The notes under the pieces were generated by a model. It was not told the DNA's origin. It saw nothing but the letters and a program-made list of their open reading frames with translations, and searched no databases. From Nymphaea colorata (Eukaryota; Streptophyta; Magnoliopsida; Nymphaeales; Nymphaeaceae), in NCBI RefSeq assembly GCF_008831285.2, contig NW_022204780.1:1-34145 (forward strand): a DNA stretch of 34,145 nucleotides, written 5' to 3'. Below are positions 10,901 to 20,298 of the stretch, in pieces; within the stretch, counting starts at the first letter, position 1; the number at the start of each line of letters is the position of its first letter. Position numbers and translations under genes: made by a program.

Positions 10901-11899
10901 TGAATTTTAGGATAAAATCGCTGATCTGCAGAAGAAGAAGCACATCCTGTCGTACAAGGGTACCTAGATGAAGAAAGCCATGGAGCCAAAGGAGCTCCAA
11001 ATCGATAAGTTGAGGACAGACTCATCAACTAAAGAAATAATTCGAAAATTCACTGTAGCGGAAGCAAAAGTCAGTCTTGGCTTTGTAGAGAAGCGAAAAG
11101 GAAAAGGCCAACTTGGAGAAAACGGTTGAGGAGGAAGTGAAATAAACTGAAAAATCAGCATAGACTATCGACCAGATTTTGGGTGACATCTTCCACTGTC
11201 TTTAGGCCTACAAGAAGGTGGGGGATATCAAGATCTTCTACAAGTAATTTGTGAAGCTTTATCACCGTTACATCAACAAGGACGATCGAGTGGTGGAGCA
11301 GGTGGCTGAATCTAAGGGCATGGAAGAACTCACCAAGCAGGTCCTGCACCTCGAGAAGTCTCTTTACCAGATCAACAAAACAAACTAAAAGAATATCCTC
11401 CGCAAAAATGATTAAATTTACAAGAGGATCAAAGAGAATACGGAACTGGTCACCAATCTCAACGAAATCAAGAAGGAAAATAAGGAAATTTTACTCAAAA
11501 TTAAAGCAAAAGAGAAGAAATATAACGGCTTAGAGTTGCGAAGGGAGGACTGCTGGCTGAATGCAAGAATGTGGATACGAACACCTACAAGATGTTCCTG
11601 CAGGACGATTTCATCCAGACCTAAAAAGGATTCTAGAAATCTCGCACTTCCCTCATGCCAGCCTCCTCCTCCAAGCCCTCTCTTTCCACGCCAACAAGGA
11701 CTCTTCTGAGAAGAAGAACATCCACAAGGCAGAATGCGAGATCCTCAGCTAGATTGAGTTCACGACATAACGGCTGCACAAGGTGGATTTCTTTATCGGG
11801 AAATGAAGGACAGAGTCCGCAAGCACCTCTCCACTTCCGATGCTAAAATACCTTACGGTCGAAGACGAGGACAGCGAGATTAGGGCTAGCGAGTCATGA
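7978..11899 (+). CDS. CFAP57: CFAP57/WDR65 cilia- and flagella-associated protein
   Basis: CFAP57 (FAP57/WDR65) is an axonemal adaptor tied to inner dynein arms. ATG 7978 opens MSTLKMDLIHAFG. WD-repeat blades follow: HVAVAYQPAGLQAQTIRIYS, HLTICPSNSHLICISGG, TTHAWYKKKMIVAATDKCEI, MDVCEQRPLVATCSQQDSTI then RIWNYKNF, LITLAFHPSGYYLAVACVDK, VKFSRGGHLLAACFPARE and LLSASEEGAIIEWRLADW. From about 10,080 it is a long coiled coil (REFSKVIGNLSRKLKQFAQE onward) ending ASES with TGA at 11897-11899. The WD40-then-coiled-coil layout and a length near 1,300 residues match the family. Introns are at 8159 (20 nt) and probably 8391 (21 nt). UAR codons are very frequent in the coiled coil and fit Glu. Single-base slips are needed near 9125, 9413, 9550, 9940-10030, 10492, 11103 and 11560-11660; details around 9900-10050 are uncertain. 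Confidence 0.9.
8159..8178 (+). other. 20-nt intron 1 of CFAP57, splitting a UAA codon
   Basis: GTAAGGCCACCACTATCAAG. Removal joins FVPFH to ENTEHIENICILPTRAHVAV, restoring the blade frame with no other correction. The junction codon is T (8158) plus AA (8179-8180), that is UAA read as Glu. An A lies six bases from the 3' end. Confidence 0.88.
8391..8411 (+). other. Probable 21-nt intron 2 of CFAP57
   Basis: The segment has GTA...CAG ends and an A six bases from the 3' end, and its removal gives PSEPKFMCALLGEPHSKLLF, which suits the CFAP57 blade (a small residue, Gly-Glu-Pro, then a hydrophobic strand). It is a multiple of three without TGA, so frame alone cannot prove splicing; seven extra residues are the alternative. 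Confidence 0.6.
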
Positions 11900-11971
11900 A
11901 TGATGATATGTGATCATATGAGTGTATATATGATGATAGGGGTCACTTGGGGTCTGCTGATACGTTTTTCT

Positions 11972-13454
11972 TCAAAGCGAAATCATCTAAATAAATGCTG
12001 ATGTACTTGATCTCACGTATGCGTTGTGGACTATGTTCTTGATGTTTTGGATCCATTCCGGTCTGTTCTGGATGGGATTGTTTTCGAAGGTGAATACTTT
12101 CAGCCTGACTAATTTTTCGATTGATTCTGGAAGTTGCTTCAATTTGTTGTTATCGAGGGCCAGGGTTTCGATGCTGTGCAACTACTCGAAGAAATCTTAC
12201 TCGATGGTTTCGATCTGGTTGTTTCTGCAGGTCAGCGAGTAGAGCTTGCTGAAGGCCTTTATGACTGTCGGTAATTAGGTGAATTTGTTATTGTCCAGCG
12301 AGATGGTCCTCAGCTCAACTAGGTTTTCCATCCCTGCTGGAAGTTTGGAGATGTTCTGGCCCTCTATCTTCAGGTACTTGATGTTAGTCATTTACGTGAT
12401 TTCGCGAGCGAGGTGAGGAAGGTTGTTATTGATCAGCGAGAAGGTCTCGAGTCTCTTCATTCGGAGAGCCAGTCGGGCAGTTCGCTGATCTTGCACTCCT
12501 CCAGCTCCAGGGTTTAGAGATTGTTGGTGAGGGTGAACATTTCTCGCGGCAGGCGGGAGAGGTTGGGCATGCGGAGGCAAAGATGCTTCAGCTTCAACAG
12601 CTTGCCCACCTACTCGGAAATGCTACTGTAGGAGGTCTCCACTTTCAAGGTCTATAGATTGGTCAAGCTGAAGATGGTGGCTGGGAGGTTCTTGAGGCCG
12701 GTCTTGCTGAGATCCAAACTGGTCAGTTCCTTGAAATTGCCGATCCATTCCGGCACAACCTCCAGCTTGTTCTTGGCCAGAGCCAGTTCCTTAAGTTTTG
12801 TGAATTATTTGATGGCTTCTGGGAATTTGGTGAACTTATTCTTGGAGAGGTCAAGGAAGGTGATTTTGGTCAATTTGGAGAAGCTTTCTGGCAGGTCAGT
12901 GAATTAGTTGTTGTCCGATTACAGTTTTTCATGTTTTTGAGGTTTCCGAAGTTGTCAGGGAGGGCCTTGAGCTTATTGTACCTGATATTGAGTCCCTCGA
13001 GTAGAGGAAGATCGCAAATCTAGTCTGGCAGGGCTGTGAGTTCGTTGTTTCTGAGGTTGAGTTTTTTCATGCCTTTGAGTTTGGAGACGGTGTCGACGTT
13101 GTTGATCTTGTTCCTGCTGAGCTGCAGCCTGTCCAGTTTGGGGAAGTTGGCAGTGATGAATTTGATATTAGTGAGTTGGTTGTCTGCCAGTTCCATGTTC
13201 ATGATGTTTTACATGTCATCTTGGGCTCCCTTCATGATCTCTACGCTCTTGTCGTCAAGGTTTTCGTTGATCAACGATAGAATCTACTGCTATTTCTTGT
13301 AAATCTATTTGATCTTTTGCGGGATTATGTATTATTTCTTAGCTCGGTCCAGATCGATCTTGATCAGTTTTTCACCGTACTCTTCGGGGATTTCAAAGAC
13401 CAAATGCTTCTTGAGGAATCGTCTCTCTGCATCTCTCTTCACGAGGTCTTCCAT
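11972..13454 (-). CDS. Leucine-rich-repeat protein
   Basis: LRR solenoids mediate protein binding. From ATG 13454 (MEDLVKRDAERRFLKKHLVF) a helical region of about 80 residues leads into some 14-16 repeats, for example LDRLQLSRNKINNVDTVSKL, MKKLNLRNNELTALPDEI, LEGLNIRYNKLKALPDNFG and IETLALDNNKLKQLPESIEK, closing with a cap-like PEWIQNIKNIVHNAYVRSST and TGA at 11972-11974. UAG at the Glu of LPDEIC fits. Several one-base slips are needed between about 12,190 and 12,960. The start is uncertain: coding-type sequence (KKDKKTQKEVVIK) continues upstream of this ATG, and a single-base slip near 13,495 would fuse it to the next gene on the same strand. It is convergent with CFAP57, about 72 bases apart. 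Confidence 0.75.
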
Positions 13455-13492
13455 CTTGATGACTACTTCCTTCTGCGTCTTCTTGTCCTTTT

Positions 13493-15749
13493 TCAATCCA
13501 TACAACGTTAGATTCTGTTATACTCCAATTTTTTGAACTTATGCACTCGGATCCGTTTTGACTCGATTTGGATGCAGACTCCATAGGTGGGCAGCACTTT
13601 TTACGACTCTGACTTTCTATTGACGATGTCCGTGCAGGCTGCCTGCAGTGCTTTGTCTTCGTCTTTCAGCAAGCTTTCCTTCAATCTTTCGTAGCTTTAG
13701 TTTATATCTGACAGAGAGCGCATATCATATGCCCGCATTCCTCCTTTATGCACTTTTGGTGCATCCACAAGAAGTTTGTATGCGAATATGCACGATTGCA
13801 GTCACTGCATACAAAGGGACGATCCAAATCGACGTATTCATGAGTCATTCCTTTCTTCTTGCATCCTGATGGCTCGGATGTGGCCGATCGCTGCTAGTTC
13901 TTGATGAGGTTGAGATACTAAATCGCCTCGGGTCAAGCTGGTCCAAACTGAGCAAAGCTAAGTTAATGGGCCAAAGAGAGTCCTTCCTAGCTCGTAGACG
14001 TAGTGGCTGAACAAGTTGGAGCATTGGATGAACTTGGAGGTGGCTGCCTTGACAGCAAGTTGTATCTAGCAGAGATATTTCTCTTGGAAGATGACATTGA
14101 TGAGGATGTCATTCGTGCCCAACTTCAACCGATTTTTTACTCTGATTATCTTCAACAATTTCGGGTTGTTCTAGCTCGTCTCCAGCAGATACTCGAAGAT
14201 CTTGATTACCTATCGTTCTTTGGAGCTGCATTTGCACGCATAAGGTCGCCGATCTTGAAGCTCAGCAGATCTGGCGGGGATGTCCATCTAGCCTTCGTCG
14301 ATAGTTTGGTATCGTACAGTTCTTTGGAGGCTGTGAGGAGGCCGTGGATGATTCGGTTGAGGTACAAGACGATGTAGGAATGCAAGTTGTTTACGATCTT
14401 GTATGCAAATTTTCCGCAGGCTTTTTAGAATTTCTCGATATGGGTGAATCCATCGCGTTATAATTCCCTGAGCAGGAGCCGAGATTGTTGGTCGAAGTTG
14501 TTCTCCTGGATGTCCTTCATAAAGGCCTAAATCTTCACTTTTTCCTCTCGATCAGATCGTTTAGAGGCATTTTCATCCACATGAACATAGTATTCACGTT
14601 GCCTCCTTTTTATTGCACGCGCATGTTTTCCTAACGGTCCAGGAAGTAGTTTTTTGTCTTGAATTTTCCCCAAAGTTCCTAGGCCCATTTTGTCAGGATT
14701 CTCAGGATGGCTGGTGATTTTATGGTCAGATGCCGGACTGGATTTATTACTAGCTGTAAACAGGCACATTTTTTGAGATTTTACGACCGATAGCGTAATG
14801 CGTATACTCTTTCACCTTAGCAGCGTATTTTTCCTTGCTGGCAGGATCTCATTGGCATTAATAGGCTTCTCGACCTGATTGCGGTCAGTTTCTCCTCCTA
14901 CTCCATCTTCCTCTTTCTTTTTTTTGAGTGATCTTTCATTCATCCAATCCTCATTGTAGACATTTTCGAACATCTTGGAGACGAAGTTGTAGTATTCCTC
15001 GTAGGCCGTCAATTTGGAGGTGGGGGATGTTGTATCGATTGCGTCATTAGCCAGTTGAGCATCCTCATGATCAGGTCATTATAGTTGCCCTCGTGTCGGT
15101 AAGTGAACACCACATCACACTTCTGGAGCAGGTCGTTCTAGAGGGCCTCCCGGTTGTCGATCGGTTTTACCTTTTCGTCGATGGCTTTGTTAACGTCCGA
15201 TGACTCGGTGAGAGGGTATTTCTTTTGCATGTAGGGCACGATGCGTTCCTCGATGTGCTGGTTGATGAGTTTCATCTGTCGTTAGCTTAGCCGGTATCTT
15301 CTGGTCATCTGTACGATGTTCTTCAAAATTCCCTCCGAGCAAAAGATCTTGGTATGCTCGTAGGTCATAGCGTCCTTGGAAAGCGAATGGAAGGCAGACG
15401 AAAAGACGTTGTTGCAGACATCGGTGAGCCACTCCTTCAAAGTCTCGTCATCCAGCTCCTCTTCGGATTATAGCTATGGAATGTCGATCATCACTGACCT
15501 GTCCCGAGCTTCCAGTTCGAAGTCGCGGACCTGTCTGATGGATTTTTTCATGAGGGTGTCGAAGATGGAGGCCAGTTGTCCTGAAATTTGCATATCTGAT
15601 TTTTTGAAATTGCTTGTGGTGCGCAGGTGAGACTCGCGGGATTTGGCGTTCGCGCGTTCCCGTTCTCTGGCTTAGAGAATCTAGGAGTCGGCTTAGGGGG
15701 TTCCTTCCAGTTTGGGCAGTTTGTTGAACCTTAGAACTTTTGTCTTCAT
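13493..15749 (-). CDS. Large protein with possible RelA/SpoT-like domain and C-terminal zinc motif
   Basis: ATG 15749 opens MKTKVLRFNKLPKLEGTP and an open reading of about 240 residues with many in-frame UAR codons (SVMIDIPELESEEELDDETL). A basic linker (GKHARAIKRRQREYYVHVDE) precedes a helical domain (ERDGFTHIEKFEKACGKFAY; KIVNNLHSYIVLYLNRI) and a strand-rich segment NDILINVIFQEKYLCEIQLA followed by NLFSHYVYELGRTLFGP. The last part resembles the RNVxF...CEIQL...YEL pattern of RelA/SpoT-fold nucleotidyltransferase-like proteins; this is pattern recognition, not proof. Then comes a Cys/His cluster, FVCSDCNRAYSHTNFLWMHQ with KC..., and CGHMICALC, probably binding zinc. The frame ends ...NRIERCMD with TGA 13493-13495. 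Frame slips occur near 15,045, 14,845, 14,735, 14,300, 13,935 and 13,695. It may be one gene with the LRR protein. Confidence 0.6.
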
Positions 15750-15975
15750 GATTTCGAGAATAAAATATATGAGAATATGATAAATTAATCCGAGAATTAC
15801 ACTTTCAAGGAATCAGCATTGTAACCATTCCAAGAGCAAATATACGAAAATCGACAATATAATTATTCATAATTATTGGCAGAGATTTTTTGAAACTTCC
15901 TATATCTCATGCTAATTTTCCATAATTTATTTGCATAATAATGTTATGGATGGATGGATAACTGAGAGAGTGGAA

Positions 15976-16407
15976 TCAGGTGGGCCGAAATCTCTTTATT
16001 CCGATCTTTTTCGGTATTTCGCTCAGCTTTGATCGGTCGCTACTGTTGGAAACGTTTCTGAAGTCTTTAGAAAGAGACAGTTTCTTCTTGCGGACTACCA
16101 TAGCCCCTTCTGGCAGCTTCTCGAAGGCGTTGCGGACCTAGATCTGAGATATTCTATATTTAGGCATCGCCTTGAACTGCTGCTCTTCCTGTCCGGTCCG
16201 CTTCCTCTCCTTCAATTTATCACCATCAATGCCATTATCCTCAATAAAAAAAAATAATACCCTTTAGCTAAGCTTCCCCATTCCTATCTTCTCTATCTTC
16301 TCCTTCTTTATTTCTCTGCTTTTGCTTGAAGGAGAGTCCGTCGCGCACCTCTCAAAGCAAATTTCTTCCGCATTATCGTTATTCGATTGTTCTTTGGCTG
16401 TTCTCAT
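15976..16407 (-). CDS. Small basic Ser/Lys-rich hypothetical protein
   Basis: ATG 16407 opens MRTAKEQSNNDNAEEICFER and the frame is uninterrupted to TGA 15976-15978. The product is about 136 residues if the 21-nt candidate intron is removed, 143 if not. The N-terminal half is charged and probably disordered (PSSKSREIKKEKIEKIGMGK); the C-terminal half is basic and more ordered (MPKYRISQIEVRNAFEKLPE, GAMVVRKKKLSLSKDFRN). UAA and UAG each occur once as Glu. No family is recognised. It lies 53 bases downstream of the mS35-like gene on the same strand. Confidence 0.65.
16240..16260 (-). other. Probable 21-nt intron in the small basic protein gene
   Basis: On the minus strand the segment runs GTATTA, nine T, ATTGAG. 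It has the GTA start, AG end and an A six bases from the 3' end seen in proven introns here. Its length is a multiple of three, so the alternative is seven hydrophobic residues (VLFFFIE) in an otherwise charged protein, which is less likely. Confidence 0.65.
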
Positions 16408-16460
16408 AGTATTTTTATGGTTATAAGATGGTTGGCGAAGTATGGATGTGAATCAGGCAG

Positions 16461-16913
16461 TCAGGGCGCGCGTTTGGTCTCCATGATGATGTCGTGGAGC
16501 ATCTCATGGATTTTTGTGTGGTTTTGCAGGTAATCGGGGAATTGCTCGCAGGTGAGCTTGAGGATGTTGGTCTTCTCGTCATATCTGCACCCCACCAGTA
16601 CCTTGAATCGCAGTAGCTGCAGCTCGGTCAGCTGGAATTGTTCCATGTTGGCGAGGAGGATGGCCTTTCTGCCCTTCAGTTCCTGTCTGATGTCGGTTGA
16701 TTTGAATATCACTCTTTCCACTTCTACTTCAAACTCGCGGCCCTGCAGTTCCTTCATCACTTCTTCGTGGGTGCGCAGCTGGTAGGTGTCGTGGATATCG
16801 ATGAAGTGCGGCTTGACGTAGTGCGGAATGGCTTCGTAGTGCTTGGGTTTCCAGAAGGTAGCCTGACGAGATGTGCGGTTTAGCCATCCCTTCAGCACGA
16901 GCGACAAATGCAT
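16461..16913 (-). CDS. Mitochondrial small-subunit ribosomal protein mS35-like
   Basis: The intact 150-residue frame starts at ATG 16913 with MHLSLVLKGWLNRTSRQATF, a basic amphipathic leader of mitochondrial type. The C-terminal half reads QFQLTELQLLRFKVLVGCRY then DEKTNILKLTCEQFPDYLQN, matching the MRP-S28/mS35 family signature (L..L....L.LVG.RYD..T..LKL.C..FP...QN). TGA is at 16461-16463. No intron, no slip and, unusually for the window, no UAR codon. The protein is short compared with animal mS35 (about 320 residues) and close to the family core domain, so a precise subunit name is inferred. Confidence 0.75.
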   Translation of the reverse strand: MHLSLVLKGWLNRTSRQATFWKPKHYEAIPHYVKPHFIDIHDTYQLRTHEEVMKELQGREFEVEVERVIFKSTDIRQELKGRKAILLANMEQFQLTELQLLRFKVLVGCRYDEKTNILKLTCEQFPDYLQNHTKIHEMLHDIIMETKRAP

Positions 16914-17197
16914 CAACTTAACTAAACAATATACACCCTGATTAAATTAAATCGTACGAGCAAAAAGAATAGAAAGGATTAGAGATTGTTTATATGTATG
17001 GAAGGAATGTTATTTTCGGGAGGATTGAAGAGATGATGAAAATAGCATGTTAATGTGGAATAGTGAATGTTTCCTTTATTGTCTTGCCGAGATTCCTCAA
17101 TCGTTTGTATTTTGATTATCTTTATTATTAAACCTTTTATGTGATTGCCACCGTTATCTCATATTCCATTCCAAAAATTAACTTTATGCAAAATAAT

Positions 17198-17203
17198 AAA
17201 AAA
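17198..17203 (-). terminator. RNA polymerase III terminator of tRNA-Lys
   Basis: Six consecutive T on the minus strand begin directly after the tRNA 3' end, the usual pol III stop signal. Confidence 0.75.
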
Positions 17204-17276
17204 CGCCCACCGTGGGGCTTGAACCCACGACCATTAAGTTAAGAGCCTAACGCTCTACCAACTGAGCTAGACGGGC
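17204..17276 (-). tRNA. tRNA-Lys (anticodon CTT)
   Basis: On the minus strand a 73-base cloverleaf is complete: acceptor GCCCGTC paired with GGTGGGC (two G-U pairs), D arm GCTC...GAGC with AGTTGGTA loop, anticodon stem TTAGG/CTTAA around loop CTCTTAA (anticodon CTT, reading AAG), variable loop TGGTC, T arm GTGGG-TTCGAAC-CCCAC and discriminator G. The internal A box (TAGCTCAGTTGG) and B box (GGTTCGAACCC) are intact. No intron and no encoded CCA. It decodes lysine and is unrelated to the UAR reassignment. Confidence 0.96.
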
Positions 17277-17345
17277 TGCTTAATGGTCCCTCCCTCTCCC
17301 CATTTAATATCTTATTTCTGTGGAATCCCTTGAGGCATCACTGCT

Positions 17346-18189
17346 TCACTTTCTGCCCATGAGCGACATGAGCTCACGGCTTGGACTGTCTGAACCGGCC
17401 GGCAACTTCACCATCGAGTGCTGCATCGTCTTGTCCATCGTCATTGCTGAAGGGTCCCCGCGACGCTCCCACATCTTCTTCGATTCCGAAGGAAGCCGCT
17501 TCCACTTTCGCATGATTGCCGACATCTAGAGCCCTCCCTTCGCCATCATCTTCCTGAAGGTGACTCTTCCGGAGACCTTACGACCCATGGTGGTCTTCTT
17601 GGAGCTCTTGGCGACTCTTGCCTTCATTGCTTCCATTTTCTCCTTCTTCCATCTGAGGCCGATGATGACTGAGACCTTGGTGCTTGGCCAATTCGGATGT
17701 TCTTCTCTGATACGTTTATACTGGAAACGATAGAAGGAAACATAGTCGCGCATGCGTTCAGACCTGGCTCTGGGCTTGGCGATGGCCTTGGTCTTCCGCA
17801 TGGGTGTGCCTGTGACATTTTGGGCGGGCATCTGTTCTGCTGGCATGTCGGAGAGGCTCCTGTCCTCGGCTTCCTCCGAGGGGGGCTTTTGGCCGGTGGT
17901 CTTGGCGTTGGACTTGTTCTTGATATCGAGGGGGACGCGATCTTGTCGCATTCTGCTTGGGGTGCCCATGGGTTCGTTCTGCCTTGGGATAGGGTCAGAG
18001 TTACTCGAGCATGAAGCGCTTCCTCTGCGCCATGGTCATGGATTCCCACTCCCTTATGATGATCTGGATCATTTCTGATTCTCTCACATTTCTGGAGGAG
18101 GCTTTAAGCTCCTGGTACCTGTTCCTGGAGAACTCACGGTAGGCCTTGCTCATCTACCTGTCATTTGGATTCATAGTCACTCTCTGCAT
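17346..18189 (-). CDS. HMG-box DNA-binding protein (two to three boxes)
   Basis: HMG boxes bend DNA in chromatin. From ATG 18189 the product reads MQRVTMNPNDREMSKAYREF then IIIREWESMTMAQRKRFMLE, a first HMG-type box (start of helix 1, then the W of helix 2). After a Pro/Ser/Lys linker comes a second box, RMRDYVSFYRFQYKRIREEH then KVSVIIGLRWKKEK. A third, weaker box-like unit follows (FRKMMAKGGLEMSAIMRKWK, RLPSESKKMWERR) and TGA is at 17346-17348. One frame slip is needed near 18,005. Upstream of the chosen ATG the same frame stays open (FAYFDDLEFVRNYQYLK) and may be coding, possibly through an 18-nt GTA...AAG intron near 18,244-18,261, but no upstream ATG is clear. Confidence 0.8.
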
Positions 18190-18479
18190 CTTCAAATATT
18201 GATAATTGCGCACAAATTCAAGATCATCAAAATAGGCGAACTTTTTAACAAGGATTACCTTTGAATGCTCCGCAACTGCCCTTCCGAAGAAAATGAAGAA
18301 AAATGAAGGAAAGAGGAACTTTGAGGGATTTTGATAGCTGAGAGGGGGTGGAGACTTCCTAGGTTGTGCGATCGAGTGGTGAAAGAGACTGGAGAGGTGA
18401 CATCGTGTTTATTTCTTTTTTGGTGGCGTGAAAAGGAGCGAAGTTTGTTGGCGGTCTGCGGGCAAATATAATTATATCT

Positions 18480-19531
18480 ATGGGTATCGTTCGACTTAGT
18501 GATTTCTTCAAAAAAAAATATCCCCACCTCCTAAAGCCACGCTCTCCCTTCGATTTCGCACACAGAGCCATGGCGGTCGACGCCTCCAGCACCATCTACT
18601 CGTTCCTTGCCAAGACCATCAGTATCTGTTCGCCTAAATAGCCTTTACTCGCGGAGCAGTCAATATCCCCACGGATCCTCATGGCAACCAGACAGGCCAC
18701 TTGATCGGCCTGCTCTACCGCGTGCTGCTGTGCAAGGAAGCCAAGATAGATACTGTTTGGGTATTTGATGGCAAGCCGCCCCAGCACAAGTTCGATGAAC
18801 TTTACCGACGAAGGCAGATCAAGGAGGAAGCCATGTCCAAGACTTAGTCTGCCAGGGATTCTGGGGATATCGAGGAAGCAGTAAGGCAGAGTAAACGGAC
18901 AATCCACATTTCCACGCAGGAACGCTAGGATGCCAAAACTTTGCTAGGACTAATGGGTTTGCCAGTGATCCAGGCGCCATCCTAAGGAGAGGCTCAATGC
19001 GCATGGCTAGCCAGGAACAAATACGTTGAAGGGGTGATTGGGGAGGACGTAGATACTTTGGTCTTCGGTTCGCCCTTCCTGGTGAGGAATTTCAACAGGG
19101 GAAGCGACGCGTTGGAGATGAACCTTTAGGAGATAGTGACTACTTTGGGCCTCACCTATTAGCAATTCATCGACTTTTGCATTCTTTGCGGATGCGACTA
19201 TACATCTAAAATCCCCAAGATCGGCCCAGTCAATGGGCTATCCTTCATAAAAGCTCACAAAAACTTGTAAGGAGTGGTGTAGATGCTGACTAATAGTGAC
19301 GCCAATCGGAAGAAATACCCTATTCCTGATGATTTCAACTACCTCATCGCCCGCAGACTCTTCTTCAAACCTACAGTTACTGAATTCACTGCCGAAGACT
19401 TAGCCAGGAAGCCATTCCAGGAGGAAAAACTAAGGGAATTTTTAATGGAGAAGAGCTTCGATGAGAAAAGAGTGGAAAATTGGATCAGCAAAGTGAAAGA
19501 GTTTGATAGTCAGGCAGGACACATCCTATGA
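18480..19531 (+). CDS. FEN1: Flap endonuclease 1
   Basis: FEN1 cuts 5' flaps during Okazaki-fragment maturation and base-excision repair. The intact 343-residue product starts MGIVRLSDFFKKKYPHLLKP and carries the metal ligands in MAVDAS, VFDGKPP, APSEGEAQCA, GEDVDTLVFG and CGCDY, plus the helix-hairpin-helix IPKIGPVNGLSFIKAHKNLE. The first Glu of APSEGEA, a catalytic ligand in the family, is UAA (18983-18985). Other UARs fall at TYEQF and HKNLEGVVE, also Glu in the family. One 20-nt intron. The C-terminus stops at DSQAGHIL, where other FEN1 proteins continue into a PCNA-binding QxxLxxFF box and a basic tail; both are absent. No frame slip. Confidence 0.97.
18622..18641 (+). other. 20-nt intron of FEN1
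   Basis: GTATCTGTTCGCCTAAATAG. Removal joins FLAKTI to TFTRGAVNIPTDPHGNQTGH and restores the FEN1 frame; unspliced, TGA is met within about 25 codons. An A lies six bases from the 3' end. Confidence 0.95.
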
Positions 19532-19616
19532 GCCATACCATCAATGATAGCACGTTCTTTATTATGCTTCTATGAAGAGTAATATGTAATTCAATGATAT
19601 AAGTGGATGCAGTGAC

Positions 19617-20243
19617 TCATAAAACAATCTTCCTGGTGGCTAGAACTTTCTTCGTTTCTTCCTACTCTATCTTCTTCTTATCTGTCTTGCTTGTCAATCG
19701 TTTCTTCTCCTCATTTTCGTAATATTTCCACACCTACCGGAAGAGGAAGGCTTCTTTGCTCAGTACGGGTATGTCTCGCATCAGTCCATCCAAGGCCAGT
19801 GCCACTTTATAGGCTGAAGTCCATCTAAGCGACGAAAATTCTTTCTACTCATGTTGGCTGAACGATATCAAGAAAAAGAGGACGTCATGCAGGGCAGACT
19901 TGTTGCTAGTTTCCGGTTTTTCCGGCATTTCTTTGAATGGTATTTCTCTGAAGGGGCACACTTTAGAGCATTTTTGACAGGCGGAGCTTTCCTCAACTTT
20001 CATGTTGTATCTTAGCCGCTTGAAGATGGCAATTTGCGTTTTTTCTTCGGAGGCGGTCGTGGTGGGGCATGGCACTTTGAGCGCGTCTTTGAGTTGGCTG
20101 AGCGGCAATCTGGTCAGCTTTGAATAGGTGATATCGTATTTATACTTGTTGGCGATGCTCTTGGCGAGCAGGGCTGTACTGGCCGGGATCTATAGATGCT
20201 GGCGGAGGAGGTGCGTGAGGGCACGTTGGAGCAGGCCGCGCAT
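19617..20243 (-). CDS. Probable mitochondrial protein with Cys motif, unknown function
   Basis: An intact 208-residue frame starts at ATG 20243 with MRGLLQRALTHLLRQHLEIP, a strongly basic amphipathic leader typical of mitochondrial import, and ends at TGA 19617-19619. The centre has CQKCSKVCPFREIPFKEMPE, a three-cysteine cluster that could hold a metal. The C-terminal part is helical and basic (AYKVALALDGLMRDIPVLSK, EAFLFREVWKYYENEEKKR). Four UAG codons read as Glu. No intron or slip. I do not recognise the family; a ciliate-specific mitoribosome or respiratory-complex subunit would fit the leader and charge but is a guess. Confidence 0.75.
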
Positions 20244-20298
20244 GGTGAAATTAGGTATGGTATATAGTGGGCGGCGAGTGATGCCTATAATAATTTTG
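20244..20298. promoter_or_regulatory. Compact divergent promoter region
   Basis: Only 55 bases separate the start codon of the mitochondrial-type gene (minus) from that of the heat-shock-factor gene (plus). Both promoters and 5' leaders must lie here or inside the neighbours. An in-frame ATG at 20281 would shorten it to 37 bases. I see no recognisable element beyond A/T-rich sequence near each start. Confidence 0.5.

Noticed and set aside
17204-17276. tRNA as a suppressor reading UAR
   Set aside because: The anticodon is CTT (Lys); it cannot read UAA or UAG.
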